A stretch of 64,000 nt of DNA from Sporosarcina sp. BP05 (lineage in GTDB: Bacteria; Bacillota; Bacilli; Bacillales_A; Planococcaceae). Positions 22,234 to 33,305 of this stretch are shown here, one piece after another. The notes under the pieces are model-generated. The model was not told the DNA's origin. It saw nothing but the letters and a program-made list of their open reading frames with translations, and ran no database searches. The translations under genes were made by a program, and so were the position numbers. The number at the start of each line of letters is the position of its first letter. The stretch's first letter is position 1. The DNA is taken from contig NZ_JACFTD010000007.1 in assembly GCF_014282005.1 (NCBI RefSeq), positions 178,832 to 242,831 of the forward strand. The letters are read 5' to 3'.

Positions 22234-23329
22234 TGAAATTCCCCTTTCGGCTGCTTGTTTTTATTACATCCATGAATCGGTCAAACAGATGTTTCGAATC
22301 TTCTGGCCCTGGTGATGCTTCCGGATGAAACTGTACGGAAAACGCTTCGTATTTCGTACTTTTCACGCCTTCAACTGAGCCGTCATTAAGTGCTTTATGT
22401 GTCACTTCAAGATCCGTACCTGCAAGTGATTGTTCATCAACAGCGTAGCCATGGCACTGGGAAGTCAATTCCGTCCTACCTGTAGTCAAATCTTTTACCG
22501 GGTGATTGCCGCCCATATGACTGTTTTTCAATTTCACTGTACGTGCTCCGCAAGCAAGGGCAAACAGCTGATGGCCAAGGCCTATCCCGAAGATTGGAGC
22601 TTTTCCTAACAATTCTTTAATCACTTCAACTGTACCTTCAACATCCATCGGATTCCCCGGTCCATTTGACAACACAATGCCATCTGGTGATAAAGATAGG
22701 ATTTCCTTCGTCGATGTGTTATATGGAACGACGATAACGTCGCAATCTCTGTCATTTAATTCGCGTAAAATACCATGTTTCAAACCATAATCGATCAGGA
22801 TAATTCGCTCTCCGCGACCTGGGCTAGGATAAGGTTTTTGTGTCGAAACGCGTGCAACAAGATCTGTCGGTAAGTTGTAAGATGCGACATGTGCAACCGT
22901 TTCTTGTACATTTACTTCTTCTCCTGCAGCAGTAAGAATCCCTTTTAGCGCACCTTTGTCGCGCAGCAACCGAGTTAATTTACGTGTATCGATTCCTTGA
23001 ATTCCAGGAATGCCCTTCATCGTTAACAGTTCGCAAAGCGTCATGCCACTACGGAAGTTCGATGGTTCGTCTGCTAGTTCACGAACGACTACTCCGCTCG
23101 CTGCCGGTTCAATAGATTCATAATCATCCCGGTTAATACCATAGTTACCGATAAGTGGGTAGGTCATCACAATGATTTGTCCAGCTCCCGAAGGATTTGA
23201 AATGGTTTCTTGATAGCCTGTCATACCTGTTGTGAATACTGTTTCACCGATTGAAGCCTCATCAGAACCAAATGCAATTCCTTCAAAAATTGTTCCGTCT
23301 TCTAAAATAAGCATTCTTTTTTTCATCAT
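22226..23329 (-). CDS. carA: Carbamoyl-phosphate synthetase small subunit with degenerate glutaminase site
   Basis: 367 residues from ATG 23329, which overlaps the pyrC stop (ATGA). The N-terminal CPSase domain reads [20 protein letters not shown], and the class I amidotransferase domain starts near residue 175. The nucleophile elbow, normally GICLGHQ, here reads [10 protein letters not shown]: codon 250 is GGC (Gly) instead of TGC (Cys). The conserved QNHGY motif reads SQCHGYAVD (Cys292 for Asn). The catalytic His and Glu are kept in [11 protein letters not shown]. Without the Cys, glutamine hydrolysis should be lost; by family knowledge the large subunit can still use free ammonia. Domain structure and length are otherwise normal, and the gene lies intact in the operon, so it is not decaying in general. 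Confidence 0.95.
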   Translation of the reverse strand: MMKKRMLILEDGTIFEGIAFGSDEASIGETVFTTGMTGYQETISNPSGAGQIIVMTYPLIGNYGINRDDYESIEPAASGVVVRELADEPSNFRSGMTLCELLTMKGIPGIQGIDTRKLTRLLRDKGALKGILTAAGEEVNVQETVAHVASYNLPTDLVARVSTQKPYPSPGRGERIILIDYGLKHGILRELNDRDCDVIVVPYNTSTKEILSLSPDGIVLSNGPGNPMDVEGTVEVIKELLGKAPIFGIGLGHQLFALACGARTVKLKNSHMGGNHPVKDLTTGRTELTSQCHGYAVDEQSLAGTDLEVTHKALNDGSVEGVKSTKYEAFSVQFHPEASPGPEDSKHLFDRFMDVIKTSSRKGNFNA

Positions 23330-24603
23330 TGTCCATCCTCCCAAACTACTTTTCCACCGAAAATCGTTTTAACTGGCCAGCCTGTGCATGTCAAACCGTC
23401 AAATGGTGTGTTCTTACCTTTAGATACAAATGTTGTGCGATCTATTTTTGCTTCTTTGTTCAAATCAAGTAACACTAAATCCGCAGTGGCTCCAACTTCA
23501 ATTTTACCGTATGGTAAGCCAAATACATCAGCCGGTTTTTTCGTCATCCAATCGATGAGCTGCTGTAATGTCCATGTTCCTTTTTTTACGAAGTTCGTAT
23601 AAAGGAGGGGAAATGCTGTTTCAAAACCAGTAATCCCGAATGGTGCTTTTGCAAAACCGACCGCTTTTTCTTCTGCACTATGCGGTGCGTGATCTGTTGC
23701 GATGAAATCCAGTGTGCCGTCAAGCAATCCTTCGCGCAGTGCAGCGAGATCTTCTGTTCCGCGAAGTGGCGGATTCATTTTCCAATCTGCATCATCGCCA
23801 GGAATATCCTCTTCCGAAAGGAGAAGGTGATGCGGACTTACTTCAGCAGTCACGTGCACCCCTGCTTTTTTCGCGTCGCGGATAACCCGAACCGACTCTT
23901 TTGTGCTGACGTGACAAACATGGTAATGAGCGCCAGCCGCTTCAGCCAGTAAAATATCTCGAGCGATATGGACTGATTCTGCTATAGAAGGTATTCCTGG
24001 AAGACCTAGTTCTATATTACGTTTGCCTTCGTGCATCGCGCCGCCATAGATAAGCGTATTATCTTCACAGTGTGCAACAATCGGCATACCGATTTTAGCT
24101 GCATCCTGCATCGCTTCGTACATCATGCCTGCCTGTTGTACACCGACACCATCGTCTGTGAACGCGAATGCGCCGTGTTCTTTTAGTTCTGCCAGATTCG
24201 TCCGTTCTTTGCCGGCTTCCCGAATTGTTATGGATGCGTATGGAAGGACACGGATTAGGGATTTCTGTGCGATTAAGTCATTGACGAGTGTCAGATTTTC
24301 TTTTGTATCCGGTACAGGTCGTGTATTTGGCATTGCACAGATTGTCGTGTAACCGCCTTTTGCTGCTGCAAGTGTTCCGCTTTCGATTGTCTCTTTATGC
24401 TCGCCACCCGGTTCGCGTAAGTGAACGTGGACATCGATGAAGCCCGGTGCTAGTAAAAGTCCCTTGCCCTCGATTATTTCTGCGTTTTCCACTGTAAGCT
24501 GATGACCGATTTCTGTAATTTTGTCACCCGTTACTTTTACGTCTGTTGTAACAAGTTCCCCATCACCGTTAAGCATCTGAACCCCTTGAATAAGTTTCTG
24601 CAT
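23326..24603 (-). CDS. pyrC: Dihydroorotase (class I)
   Basis: 425 residues. Zinc amidohydrolase cyclising carbamoyl aspartate to dihydroorotate. Metal ligands and motifs are complete: [60 protein letters not shown] and [12 protein letters not shown]. Starts 1 bp after the pyrB stop, and its stop overlaps carA. Typical Bacillales gene order pyrB-pyrC-carA. Confidence 0.97.
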   Translation of the reverse strand: MQKLIQGVQMLNGDGELVTTDVKVTGDKITEIGHQLTVENAEIIEGKGLLLAPGFIDVHVHLREPGGEHKETIESGTLAAAKGGYTTICAMPNTRPVPDTKENLTLVNDLIAQKSLIRVLPYASITIREAGKERTNLAELKEHGAFAFTDDGVGVQQAGMMYEAMQDAAKIGMPIVAHCEDNTLIYGGAMHEGKRNIELGLPGIPSIAESVHIARDILLAEAAGAHYHVCHVSTKESVRVIRDAKKAGVHVTAEVSPHHLLLSEEDIPGDDADWKMNPPLRGTEDLAALREGLLDGTLDFIATDHAPHSAEEKAVGFAKAPFGITGFETAFPLLYTNFVKKGTWTLQQLIDWMTKKPADVFGLPYGKIEVGATADLVLLDLNKEAKIDRTTFVSKGKNTPFDGLTCTGWPVKTIFGGKVVWEDGQ

Positions 24604-24604
24604 G

Positions 24605-25498
<894 letters not shown>

Positions 25499-25503
25499 TT
25501 ATA

Positions 25504-25600
25504 AGAAAAGCGCAAGGCGCTGTCTAGACGTGACAGGCATAAGGCGGTTTGAGAGAAGGCGTACTTCAGCCCCCACAGCAAAACGGCTTATGACCAAAGT
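25504..25600. repeat. Family A intergenic repeat, copy A3 (pyrB leader)
   Basis: GAAAAGCGCAAGGCGCTG, TCTAGACGTGACAGGCATAA and CACAGCAAAACGGCTTATGACC are the head and tail modules seen at 58852-59240. The unit lies between the attenuator terminator and the pyrB ribosome binding site, so it is transcribed as part of the leader when pyrB is on. Confidence 0.78.
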
Positions 25601-25628
25601 AGAAAAAACTTATACTTTCTTATAGATT

Positions 25629-25752
25629 GAAAAACGAGCCTTTCCGATAGACGGAAAGGCTCGTTAAGTATGACAAACCCAAACCCTACACTTATTGTGT
25701 AGAATGGGTGTCAAACGAACCTTTCCCTGACTCTCGGAACAGTGTTAAAAGG
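25629..25752 (-). promoter_or_regulatory. PyrR-type attenuator between pyrP and pyrB
   Basis: A strong terminator (AACGAGCCTTTCC paired with GGAAAGGCTCGTT, then T-run, 25630-25665) is preceded by GGAAAGGTTCGTT (25714-25726), which can pair with the terminator's first arm through 13 bases with one wobble: a classic antiterminator. Overlapping it is a PyrR-like loop TTCCGAGAGTCAGGGAA (about 25722-25739). This loop departs from the consensus ARUCCNGNGAGGYU, while the outer bases T-A and G-C look compensated. Confidence 0.72.
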
Positions 25753-25756
25753 TTTT

Positions 25757-27043
25757 CTATTCTTTTTCATCAACTAGGCTTTCATTTGTTCTTCCTGGCA
25801 GAACAAGGTTGAGTATCACACCGATAATTGCTGCCAGTGCCATACCTTCTATTTGGAATGTATCGCTAAATTTGAAGCTCGCACCACCAATTCCGATGAC
25901 TAGAATGACTGAGGCGATTACTAGATTACGCTGGTTGCCAAAATCTATTTTGTGATCCACGAGCATACGTAAACCAGATGAAGCGATAATTCCAAACAAG
26001 AGTATCGAAACCCCGCCGAGCACTGCCGTCGGAATCGTCGCAATCAATGCCATCACTTTTCCTAAGAAAGAGAAGGCTATGGCGAAAATGGCAGCTCCTA
26101 AAATGACATAGACACTGTAAACACGAGTAAGCGCAAGTACACCGATATTTTCACCGTATGTCGTCTTAGGTGGCCCACCTACAAGACCACTTATGAGTGT
26201 TCCAAGTCCATCACCGAGTAAAGAGCGGTTCAATCCCGGATTTTTTATGTAATCTCTTCCAACGATACGTCCAAGAACGAGCTGATGCCCGATGTGTTCC
26301 GATATTGTGACAATTGCTATCGGCACCATAAGGAAAAGGAGCGTAGGTGTAATAACGAAATCATAATCCAAACCTGGAATAAGCATTTTTGGAAATTCAA
26401 ACCATTTCGCTTCCGTAACTTTTGTGAAATCCAATATCCCTATGAAAGCCGAGTAAATGTAACCAACTATGATGCCAATCAGTATCGGCATTAAGCTAAT
26501 AATTCCTTTGAAAAACATGAGACAGATGATAGCAACCGCCAGTGTGACAAGTGCTGCTGAGAAATGAAGCAGGTTGTATACCCTGTCATCTCCGACTTGA
26601 ATTGTACTTGCCATACTGATTGCAGTTGGTGAAAGTGCCAGTCCAATTACGATGATGACAGGCGCCACAACAATCGGAGGCAATACTTTCATAATCCAAT
26701 TGTAGCCCGTTTTCCAAATGAGTAATGAAATGATCCCGTAGACAAGTGCCACAAACATGCTTCCAATCATGGCGCTGCCAATTCCACCCGTTTCCGTCGC
26801 GACTTGTATTGGAATGATGAAAGCGAAAGATGAGCCTAAGTACGCTGGCACTTGGAATCGTGTTACAAGAATAAAGACGATTGTTGCAATCCCGCTTGTC
26901 AAAAGGGCGATTGCTGGACTTAACCCGACGAGTTGAGGAACTAATATTGTTGCTCCGAACATGGCAAACATATGTTGTAAACTGAGGATAATCCACCTGG
27001 TTGGTGCTGGTTTTTCATGTACATCTAATACTTTTTCATCCAT
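25757..27043 (-). CDS. pyrP: Uracil permease
   Basis: 428 residues, about 12-14 hydrophobic segments, NCS2 nucleobase:cation symporter family. Family signatures include SSFAFIIPIQVA, ISEHIGHQLVLG, GLGTLISGLVGGPPKTTYGE and NIGVLALTRVYS. The GGPPKTTYGEN stretch is the substrate-site hallmark of uracil carriers. It starts behind CGGGGGTTTGGGC and follows pyrR by 60 bp without an attenuator between them, unlike B. subtilis. Confidence 0.96.
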   Translation of the reverse strand: MDEKVLDVHEKPAPTRWIILSLQHMFAMFGATILVPQLVGLSPAIALLTSGIATIVFILVTRFQVPAYLGSSFAFIIPIQVATETGGIGSAMIGSMFVALVYGIISLLIWKTGYNWIMKVLPPIVVAPVIIVIGLALSPTAISMASTIQVGDDRVYNLLHFSAALVTLAVAIICLMFFKGIISLMPILIGIIVGYIYSAFIGILDFTKVTEAKWFEFPKMLIPGLDYDFVITPTLLFLMVPIAIVTISEHIGHQLVLGRIVGRDYIKNPGLNRSLLGDGLGTLISGLVGGPPKTTYGENIGVLALTRVYSVYVILGAAIFAIAFSFLGKVMALIATIPTAVLGGVSILLFGIIASSGLRMLVDHKIDFGNQRNLVIASVILVIGIGGASFKFSDTFQIEGMALAAIIGVILNLVLPGRTNESLVDEKE

Positions 27044-27103
27044 TGCCCAAACCCCCGTGCGGATTACTTTATTTTGTATCTAGCCTTCAGGTGACTTACA
27101 CTT

Positions 27104-27670
<567 letters not shown>

Positions 27671-27726
27671 CTACTTCGGTCTTTCGGTCAAATGCCTTCC
27701 AGGATCCGGTGGGGTTGGATATTCTC

Positions 27727-27850
27727 CATAAAAAAACCTCCCGGCCTTGGATGGCGGGAGGGTATACGTGCAGAAATAAATGTACATAGAAACTGCGCGC
27801 AGCAGTTTGACTGTACTTCCGTGCAACCTTCCCAGCCTCTCTGGACTGAT
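27727..27850 (-). promoter_or_regulatory. PyrR-dependent attenuator in the pyrR leader
   Basis: AGTCCAGAGAGGCT (27834-27847, minus strand) matches the PyrR-binding consensus ARUCCNGNGAGGYU exactly and is followed by GGGAAGGTTGC. Downstream is the terminator CCTCCCGCCATCC/GGCCGGGAGG with a seven-T run (about 27729-27763). UMP-bound PyrR should favour termination before pyrR. Confidence 0.92.
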
Positions 27851-27882
27851 TTTAAAGGTATCGCTATTCAATTGCTTCATTC

Positions 27883-27912
27883 AGTATATATTCTACTCTT
27901 CTGTTTTGTCAA
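27883..27912 (-). promoter_or_regulatory. Sigma-A promoter of the pyr operon
   Basis: Minus strand TTGACA (27907-27912), 18-bp spacer, TATACT (27883-27888). It overlaps the last codons of the preceding pseudouridine synthase gene and lies about 35 bp upstream of the PyrR site. Confidence 0.8.
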
Positions 27913-28840
27913 CGCTTTTCCTAACTTTATCGACCAACTCTATAAAATCTTCAGGTAGAGGGCTGCTGAATTCTAAGTACTCACCTGTCACAGGATGATC
28001 AAAACCTAGCGTTCCTGCATGCAATACTTGTCCGTTAAATTCGAGTGTTTTTTTCGGTCCATATTTCGGATCTCCAACAAGTGGAAAACCAATATATTTC
28101 ATGTGCACCCGAATCTGATGTGTTCTACCTGTTTCTAATCTACATTCAACAAGTGTGTAATCGCCGAACCGTTCTAGTACTTTGAAATGCGTTACCGCAT
28201 GCCTTCCTTTATCAACAATTGCCATATTTTGGCGCTCCCGTGAATCACGGCCGATTGGTGCGTCAATTGTTCCATTATCGTGTGGAATATGGCCATGGAC
28301 AAGTGCAGTGTAAACGCGCGTTACAGACCTGTTAACAAGTTGGTCAACTAACGACACATGCGCCTTATCATTTTTCGCGACCATCAAAAGCCCCGACGTA
28401 TCTTTATCAATACGATGGACAATCCCAGGACGAACTACACCATTAATGCCAGAAAGGTCCGTGCAATGGTGCATAAGGCCGTTGACTAGCGTTCCTGATG
28501 GATGACCTGGCGCAGGATGAACAACCATACCGCGTGCTTTATTGACAACGAGTACGTCTTTATCTTCATAGACGATATCGAGATCTAGTTCTTCCGCAAC
28601 AACGTCTAGTTCTTCCAGTTCAGGTTCTTCCACCGTCACTGTATCTCCCAATCTTACTTTATAATTCGGTTTAACTGTAATACCGCCGACAAGAACAAGG
28701 CCATTTTTCAGCCATGTTTGAATTTGTGTACGTGACCATTCAGGATTGAACGCCGACAATGCTTTGTCTATACGGCTTCCTTTGTGTTCTTCAGTTATTT
28801 CAATTTCAGTTATTTCAATTTCAATTTCAATTTTATCCAT
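27893..28840 (-). CDS. RluD-family 23S rRNA pseudouridine synthase (YlyB)
   Basis: 315 residues. An N-terminal S4 domain (about 18-80, SRIDKALSAFNPEWSRTQIQ) and the RluA-type catalytic domain with HRIDKDTSGLLMVAK (catalytic Asp) and GRTHQIRVHMKYIGFP. It isomerises uridines in large-subunit rRNA. The N-terminus is encoded by a microrepeat (GAAATT units and a duplicated 15-bp unit), giving an EIEITEIEITEE stretch. ATG follows AAGGTG. It lies between lspA and pyrR, the ylyB position in B. subtilis. Confidence 0.93.
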   Translation of the reverse strand: MDKIEIEIEITEIEITEEHKGSRIDKALSAFNPEWSRTQIQTWLKNGLVLVGGITVKPNYKVRLGDTVTVEEPELEELDVVAEELDLDIVYEDKDVLVVNKARGMVVHPAPGHPSGTLVNGLMHHCTDLSGINGVVRPGIVHRIDKDTSGLLMVAKNDKAHVSLVDQLVNRSVTRVYTALVHGHIPHDNGTIDAPIGRDSRERQNMAIVDKGRHAVTHFKVLERFGDYTLVECRLETGRTHQIRVHMKYIGFPLVGDPKYGPKKTLEFNGQVLHAGTLGFDHPVTGEYLEFSSPLPEDFIELVDKVRKSVDKTEE

Positions 28841-28842
28841 TA

Positions 28843-29316
28843 CTACACCTTTTTCTTATTCTTTTTTTCATCCAAAATAATATGGATGATGATCATAATC
28901 ACACCGACCGTCAATGCTGCATCTGCAACATTAAAGATTGGAAAATCGTAGTTGATAACCGGGATTGTGACATCGACAAAATCGACAACTTCCTTGCGCC
29001 ACAGACGATCGATAAAATTACCAATCGCACCACCAAGAAGAAACATTAAACTGACTTCAAAGAGCGGTTGCCCTTTCGCTTCTTTATGGAAGAAATAGAT
29101 AATACCTATTGCAACGACAACTGTGACGATATAAAATAACCACATTTGTCCTTCAAGCATGCCCCAAGCCGCTCCCTTGTTACGGTGAGAAAGAAGCCCT
29201 AAATAAGGATCTGCAATGCTAATTTTTTCTTCAAGTTCCATATTTTTAACGACTAGCCATTTCGTAAACTGATCCAAAATAATGACGAATGCCGCCAATC
29301 CGTAATAAATGAACAA
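28843..29316 (-). CDS. lspA: Lipoprotein signal peptidase II
   Basis: 158 residues from a TTG start at 29316, preceded by GGGGG at 8 bp; a longer frame to 29412 adds 32 unlike residues and would exceed the family size. Four membrane helices. Aspartic protease signature: GAIGNFIDRLWRKEVVDFVD and FNVADAALTVG carry the two catalytic Asp. Cleaves prolipoprotein signal peptides. The ylyA gene that lies between ileS and lspA in B. subtilis is missing here. Confidence 0.95.
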   Translation of the reverse strand: MFIYYGLAAFVIILDQFTKWLVVKNMELEEKISIADPYLGLLSHRNKGAAWGMLEGQMWLFYIVTVVVAIGIIYFFHKEAKGQPLFEVSLMFLLGGAIGNFIDRLWRKEVVDFVDVTIPVINYDFPIFNVADAALTVGVIMIIIHIILDEKKNKKKV

Positions 29317-29401
29317 TCCAAATACCCCCGTCCGACAGATTACGTTCCATTTTACCACATCGACACCTGTATGAGCGCGTTTCAACGCTAAATGAATAAT
29401 A

Positions 29402-29449
29402 TAAAAAGCCACTGCTGCCAGTCTTATATAAAGACAGCAGCAGCGACTT
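29402..29449 (-). terminator. Intrinsic terminator after ileS
   Basis: Long hairpin GCTGCTGCTGTCTT/AAGACTGGCAGCAG extended by GTC.../...GGC, followed by TTTTTA on the minus strand. It separates ileS from lspA. Confidence 0.85.
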
Positions 29450-29463
29450 AGCGTTTGACAGTA

Positions 29464-32226
29464 TTACGAATAATGAACTTTCACAACATCTGCACAACGC
29501 GTACATAGTGTAGGATGTGTTTCGTCTGATCCGATTGTTTCAGAAATCGTCCAGCAACGCTCACATTTTTCGCCATCTGCATTTTCAACAAGAACACTTA
29601 CAGCGTCCAGTTTCAAAGTACCTTCCGGCATGTTAGCGAAATCTCCTTCAGCAAACTTCGATACGATGAAGAATTGTGCGAAGTCGATATCATCCGCTGC
29701 GAATACATCTTTCAGGTTTTCAGGGACAGCAACTGTTACTTTCGCTTCAAGCGATTTCCCGATAACTTTACCATTACGCGCTTCTTCAAGTGCCTTCAGA
29801 ACGTCATCACGAACAAGCATCAATGTAGCAAAACGCTCACGCAAAGCCTGTGCTTCTGCTCCTAGATCTTGTGCTTCTGGCATATCTGTTAGTTGAATAC
29901 TTTCTTCAGTTTTATGCTCGATAAATGCCCACATTTCATCTGTCGTGTGTGGCACAATCGGTGTTAACAATTTCAACAAAGCAATCAACGTTTCATACAT
30001 CACTGTTTGCATCGCACGGCGATGTGGATGGTCTGCACCTTCGATGTAGACAACATCTTTCGCGATATCTAGGTAGAACGAGCTCAATTCACCTGTACAG
30101 AAATTATTCACCGCATGGTAAACACTAGCAAATTCATAGTTTTCATAAGCATTGCGCACTTCTTTGATCAAATCCTGTAATTTCACATAGACAAATTTGT
30201 CTACTGTACGAAGATTTTCAAACGCTACTGAATCTGTAGCCGGATTGAAATCTGATGTATTGCCGTGTAGGAAACGAAGTGTGTTACGAATTTTTCTATA
30301 CACTTCAGAAACTTGCTTGAAGTTAGAATCAGAAACTCGTACGTCCGCTGTATAATCAACAGACGATACCCATAGACGAAGAATATCTGCACCTAGTTGG
30401 TTCATTACCTTTGCAGGGATGATGACATTACCGATAGATTTACTCATTTTACGTCCTTCGCCGTCAAGCGTGAAGCCGTGGCTTAGCACACCTTTATAAG
30501 GCGCATGGCCATTGATGGCAACACTTGTCGTAAGAGATGAGTTAAACCATCCTCGGTATTGGTCAGATCCTTCAAGATATAAGTCAGCAGGGTAAACAAG
30601 ATCATCTCGTTCTACTAGCACACCTTGGTGCGTTGAGCCTGAATCGAACCAGACGTCCATGATGTCCGTCTCTTTTGTAAACACTCCGTTCGGGCTTCCT
30701 TCGTGCGTGAAGCCTTCTGGCAGTAAATCTTTTGCTTCTCGTTCAAACCAGACATTTGACCCGTTTTCACGGAATAGTTCCGAAACGTTGGCAATCGTTT
30801 CATCTGTAATGATTGGTTCACCATTTTCAGCGTAAAATACTGGAATTGGAACACCCCATACACGCTGACGAGAAATACACCAGTCACCGCGATCGCGAAC
30901 CATATTATACAGTCTCGTTTCACCCCAAGAAGGTGTGAATTTCGTGTTTTTGATTGCTTCAAGCAATTCCGGGCGGAACGATTCAATTGAAGCGAACCAT
31001 TGTGCTGTCGCGCGGTAAATAACCGGTTTTTTCGTGCGCCAGTCATGCGGGTACGAGTGCGTGATAAATGATAGTTTCTTAAGTGCATTCACTTTATCAA
31101 GCGCTTCAGTAACTGCTTTATTTGCATCTTCATAAAATAGACCTTCAAAGCCTGGTGCTTCATCAGTCATGACACCGCGGTCATCGATAGGAGAAAGGGC
31201 ATCAATGCCATAAGATTTAGACACGTAGAAGTCATCTTCCCCGTGGCCTGGAGCTGTATGGACACATCCAGTACCCGCTTCAGCTGTAACGTGATCACCA
31301 AGCATAACAAGCGAATCACGGTCATACAATGGATGCTTAGCAACGACACGGTCAAGTTCAGAACCTTTCAGTTCCCGCTCGACGGAATAGTCTTCCCAAC
31401 CAATTTCTTTTGCAACAAATGCAAGAAGATCTTTGGCGATCAGGAATTTCTCTTCTAAAGCTTTAACAATGACATATGTGAATTCAGGATGGACAGAAAT
31501 CCCAAGGTTTGCAGGAATCGTCCATGGAGTCGTCGTCCAGATTAAGAAGTTAACATCTTCGTCAATAACGCCCAGTCCATCTTTCACAGGGAAACTAACA
31601 TAAATAGATGCTGATTTCTTATCTTGATATTCGATTTCTGCTTCAGCAAGTGCAGATTCACTTGATGGTGACCAATAAACCGGTTTCAACCCTTTATAGA
31701 TATATCCTTTTTTAGCCATCTCACCAAATACTTGAATTTGACGCGCCTCAAAAGCTGGTTTTAGCGTGATATACGGATTATCCCAATCGCCCCTTACACC
31801 AATCCGTTTGAACTGGCTACGCTGATTGTCAATTTGGCCAAGCGCATATTCCTCACACATTTTACGGAATTCCGCTACTGACAATTCTTTTCTTTTTACG
31901 CCTTTGTTTACTAATGCCTGTTCAATCGGCAGTCCGTGCGTATCCCAGCCTGGAACGTATGGCGCATGGAAGCCTGTCATTGATTTATGGCGGACAATCA
32001 TATCTTTCAATACTTTGTTCATGGCATGACCCATATGAAGATCGCCATTCGCATATGGAGGACCATCGTGTAAGACGAAGAACGGGCGACCCGCAGTTCT
32101 TTCCTGCACTTTTTTATAAATGTCCATCTCTGCCCATTTTTCTTGCAGTAACGGCTCTTTGTTAGGTAAGTTACCTCGCATCGGGAATTCTGTTTTCGGC
32201 ATAAGTAATGTATCTTTGTACTCCAT
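29464..32226 (-). CDS. ileS: Isoleucyl-tRNA synthetase
   Basis: 920 residues from ATG 32226 behind AGGAGG; the open frame continues 64 codons upstream but only through a repeat element. Class I signatures: HMGH in [26 protein letters not shown], and an editing domain with [12 protein letters not shown]. The C-terminal zinc knuckle has CERCWT and CTRCADVV. Controlled by an Ile T-box leader; a repeat unit is inserted between leader terminator and start. Confidence 0.97.
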   Translation of the reverse strand: MEYKDTLLMPKTEFPMRGNLPNKEPLLQEKWAEMDIYKKVQERTAGRPFFVLHDGPPYANGDLHMGHAMNKVLKDMIVRHKSMTGFHAPYVPGWDTHGLPIEQALVNKGVKRKELSVAEFRKMCEEYALGQIDNQRSQFKRIGVRGDWDNPYITLKPAFEARQIQVFGEMAKKGYIYKGLKPVYWSPSSESALAEAEIEYQDKKSASIYVSFPVKDGLGVIDEDVNFLIWTTTPWTIPANLGISVHPEFTYVIVKALEEKFLIAKDLLAFVAKEIGWEDYSVERELKGSELDRVVAKHPLYDRDSLVMLGDHVTAEAGTGCVHTAPGHGEDDFYVSKSYGIDALSPIDDRGVMTDEAPGFEGLFYEDANKAVTEALDKVNALKKLSFITHSYPHDWRTKKPVIYRATAQWFASIESFRPELLEAIKNTKFTPSWGETRLYNMVRDRGDWCISRQRVWGVPIPVFYAENGEPIITDETIANVSELFRENGSNVWFEREAKDLLPEGFTHEGSPNGVFTKETDIMDVWFDSGSTHQGVLVERDDLVYPADLYLEGSDQYRGWFNSSLTTSVAINGHAPYKGVLSHGFTLDGEGRKMSKSIGNVIIPAKVMNQLGADILRLWVSSVDYTADVRVSDSNFKQVSEVYRKIRNTLRFLHGNTSDFNPATDSVAFENLRTVDKFVYVKLQDLIKEVRNAYENYEFASVYHAVNNFCTGELSSFYLDIAKDVVYIEGADHPHRRAMQTVMYETLIALLKLLTPIVPHTTDEMWAFIEHKTEESIQLTDMPEAQDLGAEAQALRERFATLMLVRDDVLKALEEARNGKVIGKSLEAKVTVAVPENLKDVFAADDIDFAQFFIVSKFAEGDFANMPEGTLKLDAVSVLVENADGEKCERCWTISETIGSDETHPTLCTRCADVVKVHYS

Positions 32227-32242
32227 GTTTTTTCCTCCTTTA

Positions 32243-32411
32243 TAATTGAAAAGCATAAGGCGCCGTCCAGCCCGGACAGTCATAAGTGAAAAGGAAGGCA
32301 GTCTTAGTACGCGACGTCCTGTCGCGACGACTGCATACCTACATCCTGTATATAGATCGCAGTCTAATGGCGCGACGTCCTGTCGCAACGACTGCATACC
32401 TACTTCCTGTA
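32243..32411. repeat. Family A intergenic repeat, copy A4, with a tandem duplication
   Basis: Begins with GAAAAGCATAAGGCGCCGTC and GACAGTCATAAGTG, then two tandem copies of a unit reading GCAGTC...GCGACGTCCTGTCGC...ACGACTGCATACCTAC (32298-32350 and 32359-32411, period 61). Each copy contains the palindromic core GCGACGTCCTGTCGC. The unit sits between the T-box terminator and the ileS binding site. Confidence 0.82.
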
Positions 32412-32414
32412 GGC

Positions 32415-32666
32415 ACAAAAAAATCCCCGCCCCTTAAAAGGGACGAAGAATTATTCTCGCGTTACCACCCTACTTGCAGCAAACAAATTTGCTACCACTC
32501 AGACACCATAACGGGGTGTTTCCGGGATCACGTAAATCATTCCGTAATCCGGCTCAAGAGTGATCTTCATTTCCAATCCATTGACCGGGCTTCCACCGCC
32601 CCCGGCTCGCTGCTCATAGATTTGGAAGGTACTTTCTCCTTCAACGCCTGTTCTAAATATATGCCT
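32415..32666 (-). ncRNA. T-box leader (isoleucine) of ileS
   Basis: Minus-strand leader with the T-box sequence AGGGTGGTAACGCG (32458-32471) followed by terminator GTCCCTTTTAAGGGGCGGGG and a T-run (about 32417-32446). Stem I shows GAAATGAAGATCACTC, whose specifier codon is ATC (Ile) at 32562-32564, and the distal loop GGCGGTGGAAGCC. Uncharged tRNA-Ile should stabilise the antiterminator and switch ileS on. Confidence 0.93.
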
Positions 32667-32669
32667 ATA

Positions 32670-32699
32670 AGTATATGTGTGATTTAAGACCAAAGTCAA
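32670..32699 (-). promoter_or_regulatory. Sigma-A promoter of the ileS T-box transcript
   Basis: TTGACT (32694-32699), 18-bp spacer, TATACT (32670-32675) on the minus strand, directly after the divIVA stop. Confidence 0.75.
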
Positions 32700-32705
32700 G
32701 TTTCC

Positions 32706-33215
32706 TTATGAATCCAGGTCGGCTGCCATTTCTAAACGCTCTGCATCGATTTCATATTCAAGTAAAACGTCCCAGTCATCTGATTGAATCAGATCAAGCT
32801 GTGCTTCAATAAGCATTTTGAAACGTGTACGGAAAACCTTCGACTGCTTCTTAAGATCTTCAATTTCAACAGAAATTCTACGTGCACGGGAAAGTGCCTC
32901 ATTGACAATTCTGTCCGCGTTTTTTTCTGCTTCCTTAACAATCAATTTCGATTCTTTCATAGAGTTACGACGAACGTCCTCTGCAGCTTCCTGTGCGATA
33001 AGAATCGATTTTTGCAGCGTTTGCTCGATTGAGTTAAAATGGGAGACCTGATCTTCCGATTGTTTCAAACTACTTTTCAATGCTTTATTTTCTTCCAGAA
33101 CATTTTCAAAGTCTTTCATGATTTGTTCCAAAAACTCATTTACTTCATCTTCATCATACCCACGGAACTTATTAGCAAATTCTTTATTATGTATATCAAG
33201 TGGTGATAAAGCCAT
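32706..33215 (-). CDS. divIVA: Cell-pole/septum scaffold protein DivIVA
   Basis: 169 residues from ATG 33215 (MALSPLDIHNKEF) with GGGGAG ahead; the ATG three codons upstream lies on the binding site. The N-terminal membrane-curvature domain has the conserved FRGYDEDEVNEFLEQI. The rest is coiled coil, ending acidic. It recruits division, cell-wall and sporulation proteins to curved membrane. Located between ylmH and ileS, its conserved place. Confidence 0.96.
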   Translation of the reverse strand: MALSPLDIHNKEFANKFRGYDEDEVNEFLEQIMKDFENVLEENKALKSSLKQSEDQVSHFNSIEQTLQKSILIAQEAAEDVRRNSMKESKLIVKEAEKNADRIVNEALSRARRISVEIEDLKKQSKVFRTRFKMLIEAQLDLIQSDDWDVLLEYEIDAERLEMAADLDS

Positions 33216-33249
33216 TTGAAGCATCTCCCCTTTAACTTATTCATTCTCT

Positions 33250-33278
33250 ATTATACATGTTAAGACATCAGATAACAG
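33250..33278 (-). promoter_or_regulatory. Possible divIVA promoter with hairpin
   Basis: A perfect TATAAT on the minus strand (33250-33255); the -35 at 17 bp is weak. Just upstream a CAGATAA/TTATCTG hairpin without a T-run lies behind ylmH. Confidence 0.4.
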
Positions 33279-33305
33279 TTCTTTTTCAAACTATTATCTG
33301 AACAA

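Noticed and set aside
26586..26996. 136-codon frame opposite the same strand as pyrP
   Set aside because: Alternative frame inside pyrP, rich in Arg/Ser/His/Cys, without a start signal.
32227..32418. 64-residue N-terminal extension of ileS
   Set aside because: The extension translates the A4 repeat; the conserved start with a good AGGAGG site is at 32226.
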